Of a stretch of DNA of 64,000 nucleotides, positions 27,701 to 36,972 are shown piece by piece. The stretch spans positions 1,922,001 through 1,986,000 of the forward strand of contig NZ_CP041036.1 of the NCBI RefSeq assembly GCF_006385555.1, read 5' to 3'. Under the pieces are notes generated by a model that saw nothing but the letters and a program-made list of their open reading frames with translations, did not search any database and was not told the DNA's origin. Both the position numbers and the translations under genes were made by a program. The stretch's first letter is position 1. The number at the start of each line of letters is the position of its first letter. The DNA comes from Shewanella polaris. GTDB lineage: Bacteria; Pseudomonadota; Gammaproteobacteria; Enterobacterales; Shewanellaceae.

Positions 27701-28429
27701 TTATTGGGGCAATGTTTCAACAGTGAGGGATGCGCCTTCAAGGCGAACACAACCTCTTTGACTTAGATCGTATTGTTGCAAATGCTCAGTCAACCAATAC
27801 TGTCCCGCAATCGACACTAATTCTGCTTCTAACGAGTTAGCGATAATCACACTTTGATTATCTCCCGCGGCTCCCGCCATGGCTTTGCCACGAAGAGCGC
27901 CATATATATGAATGCTACCATCAGCAATGACTTCAGCGCCATTACCAACCGCACCAAAAATGACTAAATCTGCATTTTTTGCGTATATTTGTTGTCCAGA
28001 ACGCACATTTTGTTTAACAATTTTAGTCGCTCGTTTGGGTAACTCAGCTTTAGCAGCTTGTTTGCCCGACTTAACGACCGCAATAGCCATACTCTTAGCT
28101 TGTTCAGCTTGCGCAGGACTGGCATCGGTAATGCCCACAATAATAAGGTTTCGATCAATTAATAATTGTTTTAACGCATTAAAGTCTACGTGAGCTTGTT
28201 TAACAGCTGATAGGTTCAATACCAATGGTGCACCTAAAAAAAACTGCGGTGCTTGAGCCAATTTGTTGTCTAATTCAGTCGCAATGATATCAAGATCATT
28301 ATGATTAATATGCAGCACTGATAATGTAAAAGACGTGGCCTTTAATTCGAGATTTTGTTTAGCCATCTCGGCGTGATTCTCCAATGCTTGAGCGATAACT
28401 GATTTACAATTATTTTTTAGTGCCACCAT
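27701..28429 (-). CDS. minC: Septum formation inhibitor
   Basis: MinC inhibits FtsZ polymerisation when brought to the membrane by MinD. The N-terminal FtsZ-interacting domain covers about residues 1-105. A linker rich in Ala/Lys precedes the C-terminal beta-helix domain with [40 protein letters not shown] and the MinD-binding surface. The 242-aa length is normal. The gene is divergent from ycgL. Confidence 0.97.
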   Translation of the reverse strand: MVALKNNCKSVIAQALENHAEMAKQNLELKATSFTLSVLHINHNDLDIIATELDNKLAQAPQFFLGAPLVLNLSAVKQAHVDFNALKQLLIDRNLIIVGITDASPAQAEQAKSMAIAVVKSGKQAAKAELPKRATKIVKQNVRSGQQIYAKNADLVIFGAVGNGAEVIADGSIHIYGALRGKAMAGAAGDNQSVIIANSLEAELVSIAGQYWLTEHLQQYDLSQRGCVRLEGASLTVETLPQ

Positions 28430-28484
28430 GTTATAGTGTGCTTAGTTGACTATCAAGTTTGAACCTTTGGAAATTTACACTAAA

Positions 28485-28763
28485 ATGATATGTGCAGTAT
28501 ATAAAAGCGGTCGTAGAGCAGATACTTACCTTTTTGTCAAAAAACGCGATGTTTTTGATGAGGTTCCTGAGCAGTTAATGGAAATGTTTGGTACTCCAGC
28601 ATTAATAATGGTTGTGCCATTATCTAAACGAGATCATCTAGGTATTGCAGATATTACTAAAGTGAAGTCGGCTTTAATTGAACAAGGCTATTATTTACAA
28701 ATACCACCTCCACAAATTAATTTACTTGAGCAACATAAACAAGAATTAGGGCTTAATAAATAA
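28485..28763 (+). CDS. ycgL: YcgL-domain protein
   Basis: A small conserved gammaproteobacterial protein of unknown biochemical role. The family normally starts at M-x-CAVYKS, so the ATG at 28485 (MICAVYKSGRRADTYLFVKK) is chosen over an upstream TTG at 28446; this gives 92 aa. DVFDEVPEQLMEMFG and the DHLGIADITKVKSALIEQGYYLQ region are family-typical. It is divergent from minC, the arrangement also seen in E. coli. Confidence 0.9.
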   Translation: MICAVYKSGRRADTYLFVKKRDVFDEVPEQLMEMFGTPALIMVVPLSKRDHLGIADITKVKSALIEQGYYLQIPPPQINLLEQHKQELGLNK

Positions 28764-28794
28764 GCGCAATCTTAAAGGAGTAATCGAAACGAAT

Positions 28795-29763
28795 ATGATT
28801 AAAAAAATCATTTTAAGCGTATTTTGTTACTTCTTTTTTGCTAGCTTGGTTATGGCTAATGATAGCACTCGTGATTTTTCTGACTATCTGTTGGAACTTC
28901 AACAGAAGGCGATAGCCGCTGGTGTAAATCAACGTATTGCTGAACGTTATATTGCCAATATTAAAACCTTCAAGAAAGCCAATCTCACCACCCATTTAGA
29001 CAAATCAAAAACACTAGAAAATTTTATTCCCCAAGTTGTCCCTGCTATTACTGTCAGTACTGCTCGAGCCATGTTTCAGCAACATGAATCTCAAATAAAA
29101 CTTCTGAGTCAAACTTATCAAGTTCAATCACGTTTTTTGATGGCGTTGTGGGCCATGAATACCCATTTTGGAGAACGTTCAGGACGTTTCTCTGGTTTAT
29201 CGGTATTAGCTTCACTTGCATATCAAGGTGATAACGAAGCGCAGTATATTAATGAGTTTATTGCCGCACTTAAATTAATCGAACAGAAAAAAATAAGTGA
29301 AAATTTATTGCGTAGTACCTCATCAGGATCAATGGGGCAGATGCAAATGATGCCAAGCCAATTACTGAAATACGGTGTCGATGCGGATAAAAACGGTGTT
29401 ATTGATGTTTGGAACAGCATGGATGACGCATTTGCGTCTACCGCCAACATGTTGCATCAACAAGGGTGGCAATATGATTCTACATGGGGGCGACAAGTAA
29501 AAATCACCATCAAGTTAGATCCAAATTTACTTGGCTTAGAGTCTCAGTATTCATTTTTACAGTGGCAAGCCTTTGGTGTCAGGCGTTTTGATGGTAATGA
29601 TTTACCTCAACGCAATGACATGAAAGTGTCTTTAATTGCCCCAGATGGAGTCCAAGGCCGCTTTTATTTGGTGTATGACAACTTTCGTTTATTGAACCAA
29701 TTTACAGACACATTGCACGATACTTTAGCAATAACCTATCTGTCTGAAAAAATTAAACCATAA
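28795..29763 (+). CDS. MltB-like lytic transglycosylase homologue lacking the expected catalytic Glu
   Basis: MltB-family enzymes cleave peptidoglycan glycan strands in the periplasm. Residues 1-21 are a signal peptide (LSVFCYFFFASLVMAND) without a lipobox, so this would be a soluble periplasmic form. Family segments FSGLSVLASLAYQGD, GSMGQMQMMPSQLLKYGVDADKNGVIDVW and ANMLHQQGW are clear. In active members the catalytic Glu sits in a G-x-E-T-x-[YF]-G motif; here the aligned segment is WAMNTHFG, with Asn122 in that place. It may be inactive or use another residue. A possible AAGGAG site lies 14 bases before the ATG. It sits between ycgL and ycgN. Confidence 0.85.
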   Translation: MIKKIILSVFCYFFFASLVMANDSTRDFSDYLLELQQKAIAAGVNQRIAERYIANIKTFKKANLTTHLDKSKTLENFIPQVVPAITVSTARAMFQQHESQIKLLSQTYQVQSRFLMALWAMNTHFGERSGRFSGLSVLASLAYQGDNEAQYINEFIAALKLIEQKKISENLLRSTSSGSMGQMQMMPSQLLKYGVDADKNGVIDVWNSMDDAFASTANMLHQQGWQYDSTWGRQVKITIKLDPNLLGLESQYSFLQWQAFGVRRFDGNDLPQRNDMKVSLIAPDGVQGRFYLVYDNFRLLNQFTDTLHDTLAITYLSEKIKP

Positions 29764-29822
29764 ATTGCCGTGGTTTATGTGTAAAATGCGAGCAAATATT
29801 AATAAAACCACTTTAGATAAAA

Positions 29823-30269
29823 ATGATGACTCAGTTTTGGACCTCAACGCCTTTAGACAATATGACACCTGAGCAATGGGAGTCACTTTGTGATGGCTGC
29901 GGTAAATGTTGTTTAAATAAAATTATCGATGATGATACTGACAAGTTATATTACACCAATGCTGCGTGTCATTTATTAGATGATGAGAGTTGTAGTTGCC
30001 GTCAATACCCTGATCGTTTTACTTATGTTCCTGAATGTACCGCCATTACGCCTGACAATATCGCAGAGCTTACTTGGTTGCCGGACAGTTGTGCGTATCG
30101 TCGCTTGCATGTTGGCAAAGGTTTACCTAGCTGGCATCCGTTGATCACAGGGAGTAAAGATGCCATGCATGCAGCTGGTATTTCTGTTCAAGGCAAAACC
30201 GTTAACGAAATGAAAGTGAAGTATTTAGAAGACTGTATTGTTTTGTGGCCGATGTTGGATATTGAATGA
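29823..30269 (+). CDS. ycgN: YcgN-family cysteine cluster protein (UPF0260)
   Basis: A small protein with a conserved set of cysteines that probably binds a metal or cluster: [11 protein letters not shown] near residue 24, [15 protein letters not shown] near 50, and CTAI plus a further Cys in LPDSCAYR. CCxxK and SWHPLI are family features. No biochemical function is established. A second ATG follows directly at 29826. It closes the ycgL-mltB-like-ycgN group, which ends at a strong terminator. Confidence 0.93.
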   Translation: MMTQFWTSTPLDNMTPEQWESLCDGCGKCCLNKIIDDDTDKLYYTNAACHLLDDESCSCRQYPDRFTYVPECTAITPDNIAELTWLPDSCAYRRLHVGKGLPSWHPLITGSKDAMHAAGISVQGKTVNEMKVKYLEDCIVLWPMLDIE

Positions 30270-30300
30270 TGTAAGTATATCTATCGATTGGGTGTTAAGT

Positions 30301-30339
30301 TGAATAAAAAAAGACCTCATTGAGGTCTTTTTTTATTCA
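30301..30339. terminator. Bidirectional terminator between ycgN and dsbB
   Basis: A perfect 19-bp inverted repeat with a single-base spacer (TGAATAAAAAAAGACCTCA and its inverse). It carries A and T tracts on both flanks and serves the convergent ycgN and dsbB transcripts. Confidence 0.93.
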
Positions 30340-30362
30340 ATCTTCGCAATAATATTTTCAAT

Positions 30363-30872
30363 TTATTTTTTTAGTTTAAGTGCAGGCAATAACATTAATA
30401 GCCAAATCACACCATAAACCGCAAAACCAACCATCATCCACTGCGCCATGCTAACTGACAGCCAAGTCCATGGTATATCACTGCACATGCCCGTTGGAGA
30501 AAATACCGAAGGCAACCAAGTGTCTAATGGCATAAAATTAGGGAATTCTGGGTAAAAAGAACATGTGGCAAAAGGTGATGGGTTAACTTGCATATTGTTG
30601 AGTTCATACGCAAGTTTTAAGCCCCAAATCGCAGCAACTCCCCAACCAGCCATACCGATTAAGCGTAGTAACCACACCTTAGGCTGTAATATACCAATGA
30701 GCCCTGCCAGCATAATACTGAGTACCGCAACACGAATATAAATACACATCACGCACGGCGCTAACTCCATACCATATTGAAAGAATAGGGCCGCTAGTTC
30801 CAGCCCTATAGCGGATAATAACAATAATCCCCAAGAGAGACGACTATGACAAAACTGCTGTAATTCCGACAA
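30363..30872 (-). CDS. dsbB: Disulfide bond formation protein B
   Basis: DsbB reoxidises DsbA and passes electrons to quinones in the inner membrane. Four transmembrane segments are evident. The catalytic cysteine pairs are Cys40-Cys43 (CVMC) and Cys104/Cys130, in positions almost identical to E. coli DsbB. The 169 aa is typical. It lies downstream of nhaB in the same direction, as in E. coli, but a terminator stands between the two. Confidence 0.97.
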   Translation of the reverse strand: MSELQQFCHSRLSWGLLLLSAIGLELAALFFQYGMELAPCVMCIYIRVAVLSIMLAGLIGILQPKVWLLRLIGMAGWGVAAIWGLKLAYELNNMQVNPSPFATCSFYPEFPNFMPLDTWLPSVFSPTGMCSDIPWTWLSVSMAQWMMVGFAVYGVIWLLMLLPALKLKK

Positions 30873-30902
30873 TTTCAGTTCCTAATAAACGTATTAATAG
30901 AT

Positions 30903-30930
30903 AAAAAAACACCCTCAAGTGAGGGTGTTT
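30903..30930 (-). terminator. Intrinsic terminator after nhaB
   Basis: On the minus strand AAACACCCTCA and TGAGGGTGTTT form an 11-bp stem with a two-base spacer, followed by TTTTTTTAT. It ends the nhaB transcript about 100 bases past its stop, so dsbB must have separate or read-through expression. Confidence 0.85.
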
Positions 30931-31031
30931 GAGTGAGTAGTCAAGACTTTAAGATAATTTATCTATTAAGTCCAATACCCTATCGTTTTTACACTCTATC
31001 AAAACAATTGTTTCGTAAAGGTAACAGGTAG

Positions 31032-32624
31032 TTAATGCCCGTTAGTTAACCCACTAAGGTCTTTGGCCGAGTGATGGATAATTAATTGAGTTTCGTAAAG
31101 CATATCCGTCATGTCGACTAAAAACCCAGTCTCAATTGCCATTACGCCAACAAGAGATAATACGATGGTATAAGGTAATGCCATCCATACCATCCGACCG
31201 TATGATAAACGGATCAGTGGGGCGATGGCTGAGGTTAGCAAGAACAAGAATGCCGCTTGCCCGTTCGGGGTTGCCACAGAAGGCAGGTTAGTACCGGTAT
31301 TAATTGCCACTGCTAGTAAGTCAAATTGGTCTCGAGTAATTTGGCCACTCATTAATGCAGATTTCACTTCATTAATGTACACCGTACCCACAAACACGTT
31401 ATCACTCACCATTGATAGTAAACCGTTTGCAATATAGAAAATCACCAACTGCATATTGCCTTCATAACCTAATGCCCAATGAATAACTGGAGCAAATAAG
31501 TCTTGGTCAATAATTACGCCAACAATGGCGAAAAATACTGCCAACAACGCTGTGAATGGCAAAGCCTCTTCGAACGCTTTACCCAACGAATGTTCATCTG
31601 TAATACCGTTAAAAGCAGTTGCTAAGATAATGACCGATAACCCAATGAGACCAACAGAGGCTAAGTGAAGCGCTAAGCCTGCAATTAACCACACACCAAT
31701 AAGGGCTTGGATAACCAGTTTCATTTTATCTTGGTTAGTTCTGTTTGCGTCTTCATGAGCGGCGTAATCAGAAAGAATACGATGTACTACATCAGGTAAT
31801 TGCGCACCATATCCAAAGACTTTGAATTTTTCTACCAGAAAACAAGTGAATATACCCGCAAATAATACCGGCATCGTCACGGGTGACATACGCAAGAAAA
31901 ACTCACCAAATTGCCAATGGGCCTGTGCTGCAATAATTAAGTTTTGTGGTTCGCCAACCATAGTGCAAACACCGCCTAACGCAGTACCAATACCAGAGTG
32001 CATTAACAAATTACGTAAAAATGCACGAAATGATTCTAATTCTTCTTCGTTAAGCTGAGCGCTAGTATCGGAGGTGTGATCATGTGCATCAGTGTCGCTA
32101 TAGCTCATGCCTGACGCTACTTTATGGTAAATAGAATAAAACCCAACAGCAACAGCGATAATGACGGCGATGACAGTAAGTGCATCTAAAAACGCGGAGA
32201 GAAATGCACATGCGATACAAAACATCAAAGACACAATGATTTTTGAGCGTACCTTAGTGATCATTTTAGTAAATACAAACAGCAATAGCTGTTTCATAAA
32301 GTAAATACCCGCAACCATAAACACTAAAAGTAAAAGCACTTCTAAGTTGGCTTCTATTTCGTGTAACACTTGCGAAGGCGAGGTCATTCCTATGATGACG
32401 GCCTCAATGGCTAATAGTCCACCAGGTTGAAGTGGGTAACATTTCAATGCCATAGCAAGGGTGAAAATAAATTCAACCACCAGCACCCATCCAGCAACAA
32501 ATGGACTGACATAAAAGAACAGCAGGGGATTAATGACTAAAAATGCCAAAATTGCGTATTTGTACCATCCAGGTGAATTACCTAAAAAATTGACAAATAG
32601 CGCCTGGCTTTTGGTTACCTGCAT
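31032..32624 (-). CDS. nhaB: Sodium/proton antiporter NhaB
   Basis: NhaB exchanges cytoplasmic sodium for protons, important for pH and salt homeostasis, which fits a marine organism. The protein is 530 residues with around a dozen hydrophobic segments. Family regions include [40 protein letters not shown] and [15 protein letters not shown], and [20 protein letters not shown] carries the polar residues of the transport path. GGAGAC precedes the ATG. It is divergent from fadR, as in E. coli. Confidence 0.97.
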   Translation of the reverse strand: MQVTKSQALFVNFLGNSPGWYKYAILAFLVINPLLFFYVSPFVAGWVLVVEFIFTLAMALKCYPLQPGGLLAIEAVIIGMTSPSQVLHEIEANLEVLLLLVFMVAGIYFMKQLLLFVFTKMITKVRSKIIVSLMFCIACAFLSAFLDALTVIAVIIAVAVGFYSIYHKVASGMSYSDTDAHDHTSDTSAQLNEEELESFRAFLRNLLMHSGIGTALGGVCTMVGEPQNLIIAAQAHWQFGEFFLRMSPVTMPVLFAGIFTCFLVEKFKVFGYGAQLPDVVHRILSDYAAHEDANRTNQDKMKLVIQALIGVWLIAGLALHLASVGLIGLSVIILATAFNGITDEHSLGKAFEEALPFTALLAVFFAIVGVIIDQDLFAPVIHWALGYEGNMQLVIFYIANGLLSMVSDNVFVGTVYINEVKSALMSGQITRDQFDLLAVAINTGTNLPSVATPNGQAAFLFLLTSAIAPLIRLSYGRMVWMALPYTIVLSLVGVMAIETGFLVDMTDMLYETQLIIHHSAKDLSGLTNGH

Positions 32625-33206
32625 AGCAGTCTCCGATATTATGATTGTGAAAGTTTGTATAGCAACCAGTTTTGATAACTAACAACACATTATTATTTTC
32701 AACAGGTTTGGGAGAATAGAGGCAACTTAACATTGAAAACTTGATAAATATCAACTTTTCGTTAAATGAGTTTAAACATTCAATTCAATCGAATTGAGGG
32801 CTTTAGCCAACTTTTTCTCTTATTAATAAAATATCTTGTTATAGCGAATAATGTGTTAACAACAAATTTGCCTAAATTGACAACGGTTATATTGTATTTT
32901 TTGTCATATAACGTAAAAAAATAATTTGTAACCTTGTTGTCACTGTGGGGAACATTACGTAATGCTAACAAAACAACTACATGAGTATATACTAAACTTA
33001 TTGACTATTATCACTAAAATTGAATATCTGTTGATGATAGTGATGGTGTAATGTGATAAGTATTCAACTTTTGTGATATTTAAATAACAGAGCTGTTCGA
33101 AAATCAGCCGTAATGAACATGGAGATAAACAATGGTTTTTATTTTCTACCGCTCTGGTATGATCAGATGTAATAGTTCGCCATTCTTTTGCAATAGGATA
33201 TAAAGG
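32625..33206. other. Divergent promoter region nhaB / fadR
   Basis: About 580 AT-rich bases between two divergent genes. A 63-codon frame on the minus strand (32780-32971) has no clear ribosome binding site and reads as chance. No RNA or large inverted repeat is apparent. Promoters for both genes must be here, but I cannot place them confidently. Confidence 0.45.
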
Positions 33207-33209
33207 TTG

Positions 33210-33929
33210 ATGATCATCAATGCCAAAGGGCCCGCGAGTTTTGCCGAGAAATATATTGTTCGTTCTATATGGGAAAATAAATTTCCACCCGGATCAATTT
33301 TACCTGCTGAACGTGAACTCTCTGAACTTATCGGTGTTACTCGTACAACCTTAAGAGAAGTACTGCAGCGCCTAGCACGTGACGGCTGGTTGAAAATTCA
33401 ACATGGTAAACCTACCCAGGTGAACAACTTTTGGGAAACATCTGGATTAAATATTTTAGAAACCATTGCAGATTTAAATCCTGATGGTTTTCCATTATTA
33501 GTCGATCAGTTGATGGCTGCGCGAGGTAATGTAAGTAACATATATTTCCGTGCATCAATCCGTCACAATCCTGAAAAAGTGGTTGATGTATTGGCTGGTA
33601 TTCACAGCTTAGAAAATGATGCAGAAGCGTATGCCGCATTCGATTACAAGCTTCACCATACATTAGCTTTCGCATCTGGAAACCCTCTATATGTGTTAAT
33701 TTTAAACGGATTCAAAGGTCTTTATAATCGAGTCGGCCGCTATTATTTTTCAAGCCAAGAAGCCCGTGAATTAACAATGCGTTTTTATCTTAAATTAGAA
33801 AAATTGGCTCAGGATAAAAATTATCTAGATGTGCCCGCATTAATGCGCACTAATGGTATTGAAAGCGGTAAAATGTGGCAAAAGCTACGTGATGATTTAC
33901 CCGCTGAAATGGGTCATGACAACAGTTAA
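33210..33929 (+). CDS. fadR: Fatty acid metabolism regulator FadR
   Basis: FadR is a GntR-family regulator that represses fatty acid degradation genes and activates unsaturated fatty acid synthesis, releasing DNA on binding long-chain acyl-CoA. The winged-helix N-terminus is nearly identical to E. coli (PAERELSELIGVTRTTLREV), followed by RLARDGWLKIQHGKPT. The C-terminal acyl-CoA domain has FASGNPLYVLILNGFKGLYNRVGRYYF. ATG at 33210 is chosen (239 aa), overlapping a TTG one codon earlier. fadD lies about 8 kb upstream in this window and is a likely target by family knowledge. Confidence 0.97.
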   Translation: MIINAKGPASFAEKYIVRSIWENKFPPGSILPAERELSELIGVTRTTLREVLQRLARDGWLKIQHGKPTQVNNFWETSGLNILETIADLNPDGFPLLVDQLMAARGNVSNIYFRASIRHNPEKVVDVLAGIHSLENDAEAYAAFDYKLHHTLAFASGNPLYVLILNGFKGLYNRVGRYYFSSQEARELTMRFYLKLEKLAQDKNYLDVPALMRTNGIESGKMWQKLRDDLPAEMGHDNS

Positions 33930-34011
33930 CGAGTCGTTAATCGTGATGCATTAATTGTTAATTACGAATATTACTTTTTGATTTACCCGCTTGGGATATC
34001 AATTCATATCT

Positions 34012-34038
34012 AAAAACCAATCACATTGATTGGTTTTT
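34012..34038 (+). terminator. Intrinsic terminator after fadR
   Basis: AAAAACCAATCA and TGATTGGTTTTTT pair over 12 bases around the loop CAT and end in a T run, about 85 bases past the fadR stop. Confidence 0.88.
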
Positions 34039-34185
34039 TTATGTGATTAATGTTGAGCTAGTACTTGAGTAGTCGACAAACAGTGGGATTGTGTATGCTG
34101 ATTAAAGCATTTAACCGGGAAGTACTGTGGTGAATGTTAATATAAGCGGATAAGTCATCGTACTTATGGTCGGAACAGCACAAAA

Positions 34186-34208
34186 AAAGGAGCCTAAAAG
34201 GCTCCTTT
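34186..34208 (-). terminator. Terminator after sodB
   Basis: AAAGGAGCC and GGCTCCTTT form a 9-bp stem. On the minus strand the stem is followed by a run of T (the A tract at 34182-34188), placing it just downstream of the sodB stop. Confidence 0.88.
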
Positions 34209-34229
34209 AGTTTTTGCTGTTAATCTAAA

Positions 34230-34814
34230 TTAAGCAGCAAAGTTTTTATTAACAAATTCCCAGTTAACAAGCTGCCAGAAGTGAGCTAAATACTCTGGAC
34301 GCGCGTTACGGTAATCAATGTAGTATGCATGTTCCCACACATCTACAGTTAATAAAGGTGTTACCGTTTCATCAGTTAACGGTGTTGCTGCATTGCTTGT
34401 GTTAACAATAGCTAACGAACCGTCAGCTTTTTTCACTAGCCATGTCCAAGCACTACCGAAGTTGTTGACTGCAGAATCAGTAAATTTAGCTTTAAATTCT
34501 TCAAAAGAACCAAAAGAAGCATTGATAGCAGCAGCGATATCGCCAGTTGCTTCGCCGCCAGCGTTAGGTGCTAAACAGTTCCAGTAAAAAGTGTGGTTCC
34601 AAACTTGAGCTGCATTGTTGAACATACCACCAGTTGAAGTTTTAATAACTTCTTCTAATGTTTTGCCAGCGAATTCAGTTCCCTCAACTAAACCATTTAG
34701 TTTAACCACATACGTGTTGTGATGCTTACCATAATGGTATTCAAGGGTTTCTTGTGAAATGTGCGGTTCAAGTGCGTTCTTTGCAAAAGGTAATGCTGGT
34801 AGTTCGAAAGCCAT
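34230..34814 (-). CDS. sodB: Superoxide dismutase [Fe]
   Basis: SodB detoxifies superoxide in the cytoplasm. Metal ligands are His27, His74, Asp158 and His162 (the latter two in TVDVWEHAYYIDYRN). Gln70, before VWNHTFYWN, is the second-sphere glutamine characteristic of iron rather than manganese enzymes. The 194-aa length is the usual one. It is monocistronic, divergent from grxD, and ends at a terminator. Confidence 0.97.
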   Translation of the reverse strand: MAFELPALPFAKNALEPHISQETLEYHYGKHHNTYVVKLNGLVEGTEFAGKTLEEVIKTSTGGMFNNAAQVWNHTFYWNCLAPNAGGEATGDIAAAINASFGSFEEFKAKFTDSAVNNFGSAWTWLVKKADGSLAIVNTSNAATPLTDETVTPLLTVDVWEHAYYIDYRNARPEYLAHFWQLVNWEFVNKNFAA

Positions 34815-35049
34815 TAGTATCTCTCCATGGATTCAGGTTATCGTTTTTGTTTACCCATCAGGTAACATTGCTCTACTGCTATTGTACTGATTATTTTTGT
34901 GATGTGAATCATTGTTTAGGGAATTATGTGGATTGCACTAATCGATTTTATGGATTTTAGATTAACCTTACAAACAGTGGCATTTTGTTCTTTGTCTAGG
35001 TGTCGTACAATAGCTACTATGTGTTCAGTCGTCGTACTTAGGAAATCAA

Positions 35050-35391
35050 ATGGAAACTGTAGAAAAGATTAAACAGCAAATTAGCGAAAACCCAATTATT
35101 GTGTACATGAAAGGTTCACCTAAATTACCAAGCTGTGGATTTTCATCTCAAGTTGCTCAAGTGATGATCAACTGTGGTGAACAATTTGCGTTCGTAGATA
35201 TTTTACAGCATCCAGATATTCGTGCTGAATTACCAAAATTTGCTAACTGGCCAACATTCCCACAATTATGGGTAGAAGGCGAGTTGATTGGTGGTTGTGA
35301 CATTATCACCGAAATGTTCCAAAAAGGTGAACTTCAACCAATTATTAAAGCAACTGCTGACAAATTTCGTACAGAAGATGCCGCAGAGTAA
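35050..35391 (+). CDS. grxD: Monothiol glutaredoxin GrxD
   Basis: GrxD (Grx4) carries and transfers iron-sulfur clusters and works with BolA proteins. The CGFS active site is at residues 29-32, with the preceding KGSPKLPSCGFS being typical. The WPTFPQLWVEGELIGGCDII segment contains the cis-Pro and the glutathione-binding GG-CD. The length is 113 aa. It is a single gene with a strong terminator after it and is divergent from sodB, so both sit around a shared 235-base promoter region. Confidence 0.97.
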   Translation: METVEKIKQQISENPIIVYMKGSPKLPSCGFSSQVAQVMINCGEQFAFVDILQHPDIRAELPKFANWPTFPQLWVEGELIGGCDIITEMFQKGELQPIIKATADKFRTEDAAE

Positions 35392-35423
35392 TTGCCAATA
35401 AACGAGTGTATTGCACTCTCAAT

Positions 35424-35459
35424 AAAAAGCCCCAATGCATATAGCGTTGGGGCTTTTTT
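35424..35459. terminator. Terminator between grxD and uraA
   Basis: AAAAAGCCCCAA and TTGGGGCTTTTTT form a 12-bp core stem with flanking A and T tracts, suited to end both the rightward grxD and the leftward uraA transcripts. Confidence 0.9.
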
Positions 35460-35491
35460 AATATTTATTTCATGGTACAACGGTGAAAAAT

Positions 35492-36721
35492 TTACGCCTC
35501 AGTTTGTGGCTTTTTCACCGCAGGTAAAATCAAGTTCATCATTATAGCGACGATACCGCATAAGCTAATACCTGTTAGGCTAAATGAGCCAATACCAAAC
35601 GCCATTCCGCCAATACCAAATACTAACGTGACCCCGACGATACTCAGATTACGGGGTTCTGATAAATCGACTTGATTACGAATTAAGGTATTTAATCCTA
35701 CAGCGGCAATTGAACCAAACAATAAGCACATAATACCGCCCATTACCGGAACGGGAATAGTTTGCATCATGGCGCCTAATTTGCCGACAAATGCCAACGT
35801 GATAGCAGTGATAGCAGTCCAAGTCATGATCCGAGGATCAAAACTCTTAGTTAATGTGACTGCACCAGTGACTTCACTGTATGTTGTATTTGGTGGACCA
35901 CCCAATGCCGATGCTGCAACTGTAGCAATACCATCTCCCATAAGAGTACGGTGTAAACCTGGCTTTTTAAAATAGTCTTTACCCGTTACATTGGAAATGG
36001 CTAAAATATCACCAATATGTTCTACCGCAGGCGCAATAGCCACAGGGATCATAAATAAAATGGCATGCCAGTTAAACTCTGGGGCAACAAAATTTGGCAT
36101 AGCTAACCAAGCTGCTTGGCTTACTGGGGTAAAATCGACAATACCAAAAGCAAGGCTGACACCATAACCTACAAGAATACCGGCAAGAATAGGCATTAAA
36201 CGAACCAATCCCTTAGCGAAAATGGCCACCACTATCGTTGTTATTAATGCCGAAAGAGAAATCATTAATGCAGTATTTTGTTCAACAATGATAATGCCGC
36301 CATCGCCACTTTTACCTAATGCCATATTAACTGCAACAGGGGCTAAACCTAAACCAATGATCATAATCACTGGCCCCACTACAACGGGAGGGAGTAAGGT
36401 ATGAATGAACCCTGTACCACGAAGTTTTACTGTTAATCCCAGTAGCATATAGACGCCACCGGCAGCCATTAAACCGCCCATGGTGGCGGGAATACCCCAT
36501 GTTTGTACACCATATAAAATAGGAGCGATAAAGGCAAAGGAGGAGGCTAGAAAAACAGGGACTTGACGTTTAGTGACTAATTGAAACAGTAGGGTACCGA
36601 AACCGGCAGTGAATAAGGCAACACTTGTATCCAAACCGGTTAATAACGGCATTAGCACTAGCGCACCAAAAGCGACAAATAGCATTTGTGCGCCTTGTAG
36701 CGGAATTAACACGCGTTTCAT
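35492..36721 (-). CDS. uraA: Uracil permease (NCS2 family)
   Basis: UraA takes up uracil with protons across the inner membrane. The protein has about 14 hydrophobic segments and the nucleobase-binding regions IPVAIAPAVEHIGDILAIS and GGPPNTTYSEVTGAVTLTKSFD, which carry the conserved Glu residues of this family. ATG at 36721 is preferred over the longer frame from 36736 because GGAG sits 7 bases before it; this gives 409 aa. In E. coli uraA also lies next to hda, but here the uracil phosphoribosyltransferase gene upp is not adjacent. Confidence 0.95.
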   Translation of the reverse strand: MKRVLIPLQGAQMLFVAFGALVLMPLLTGLDTSVALFTAGFGTLLFQLVTKRQVPVFLASSFAFIAPILYGVQTWGIPATMGGLMAAGGVYMLLGLTVKLRGTGFIHTLLPPVVVGPVIMIIGLGLAPVAVNMALGKSGDGGIIIVEQNTALMISLSALITTIVVAIFAKGLVRLMPILAGILVGYGVSLAFGIVDFTPVSQAAWLAMPNFVAPEFNWHAILFMIPVAIAPAVEHIGDILAISNVTGKDYFKKPGLHRTLMGDGIATVAASALGGPPNTTYSEVTGAVTLTKSFDPRIMTWTAITAITLAFVGKLGAMMQTIPVPVMGGIMCLLFGSIAAVGLNTLIRNQVDLSEPRNLSIVGVTLVFGIGGMAFGIGSFSLTGISLCGIVAIMMNLILPAVKKPQTEA

Positions 36722-36972
36722 ATTGTTCTCCATCATTATTTAGAAAGTTAGCGTGTGGTTAAACGGCGCGAATTGTCACATAAAAACATTAATATTCATA
36801 ACAACTTTGAGGACTCTGTAGCGATTATAGTTATTCGATATGGCTACAATGTTTGGTCAAAGTGACCTTACTGCAATCGTATTATGAAAAAGAGTTTACG
36901 TTCTTCATTACTCGATAGAATTTTATTATGATATAATTTGTCCACTTATATTTGCTGCGTTTATGTTATCAG

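Noticed and set aside
27363..27761. A 132-codon frame opposite minD
   Set aside because: It overlaps minD and the minC end in antisense and shows no protein-like motif.
32780..32971. A 63-codon minus-strand frame in the nhaB-fadR gap
   Set aside because: No ribosome binding site and low-complexity composition; an AT-rich spacer is expected to give such frames.
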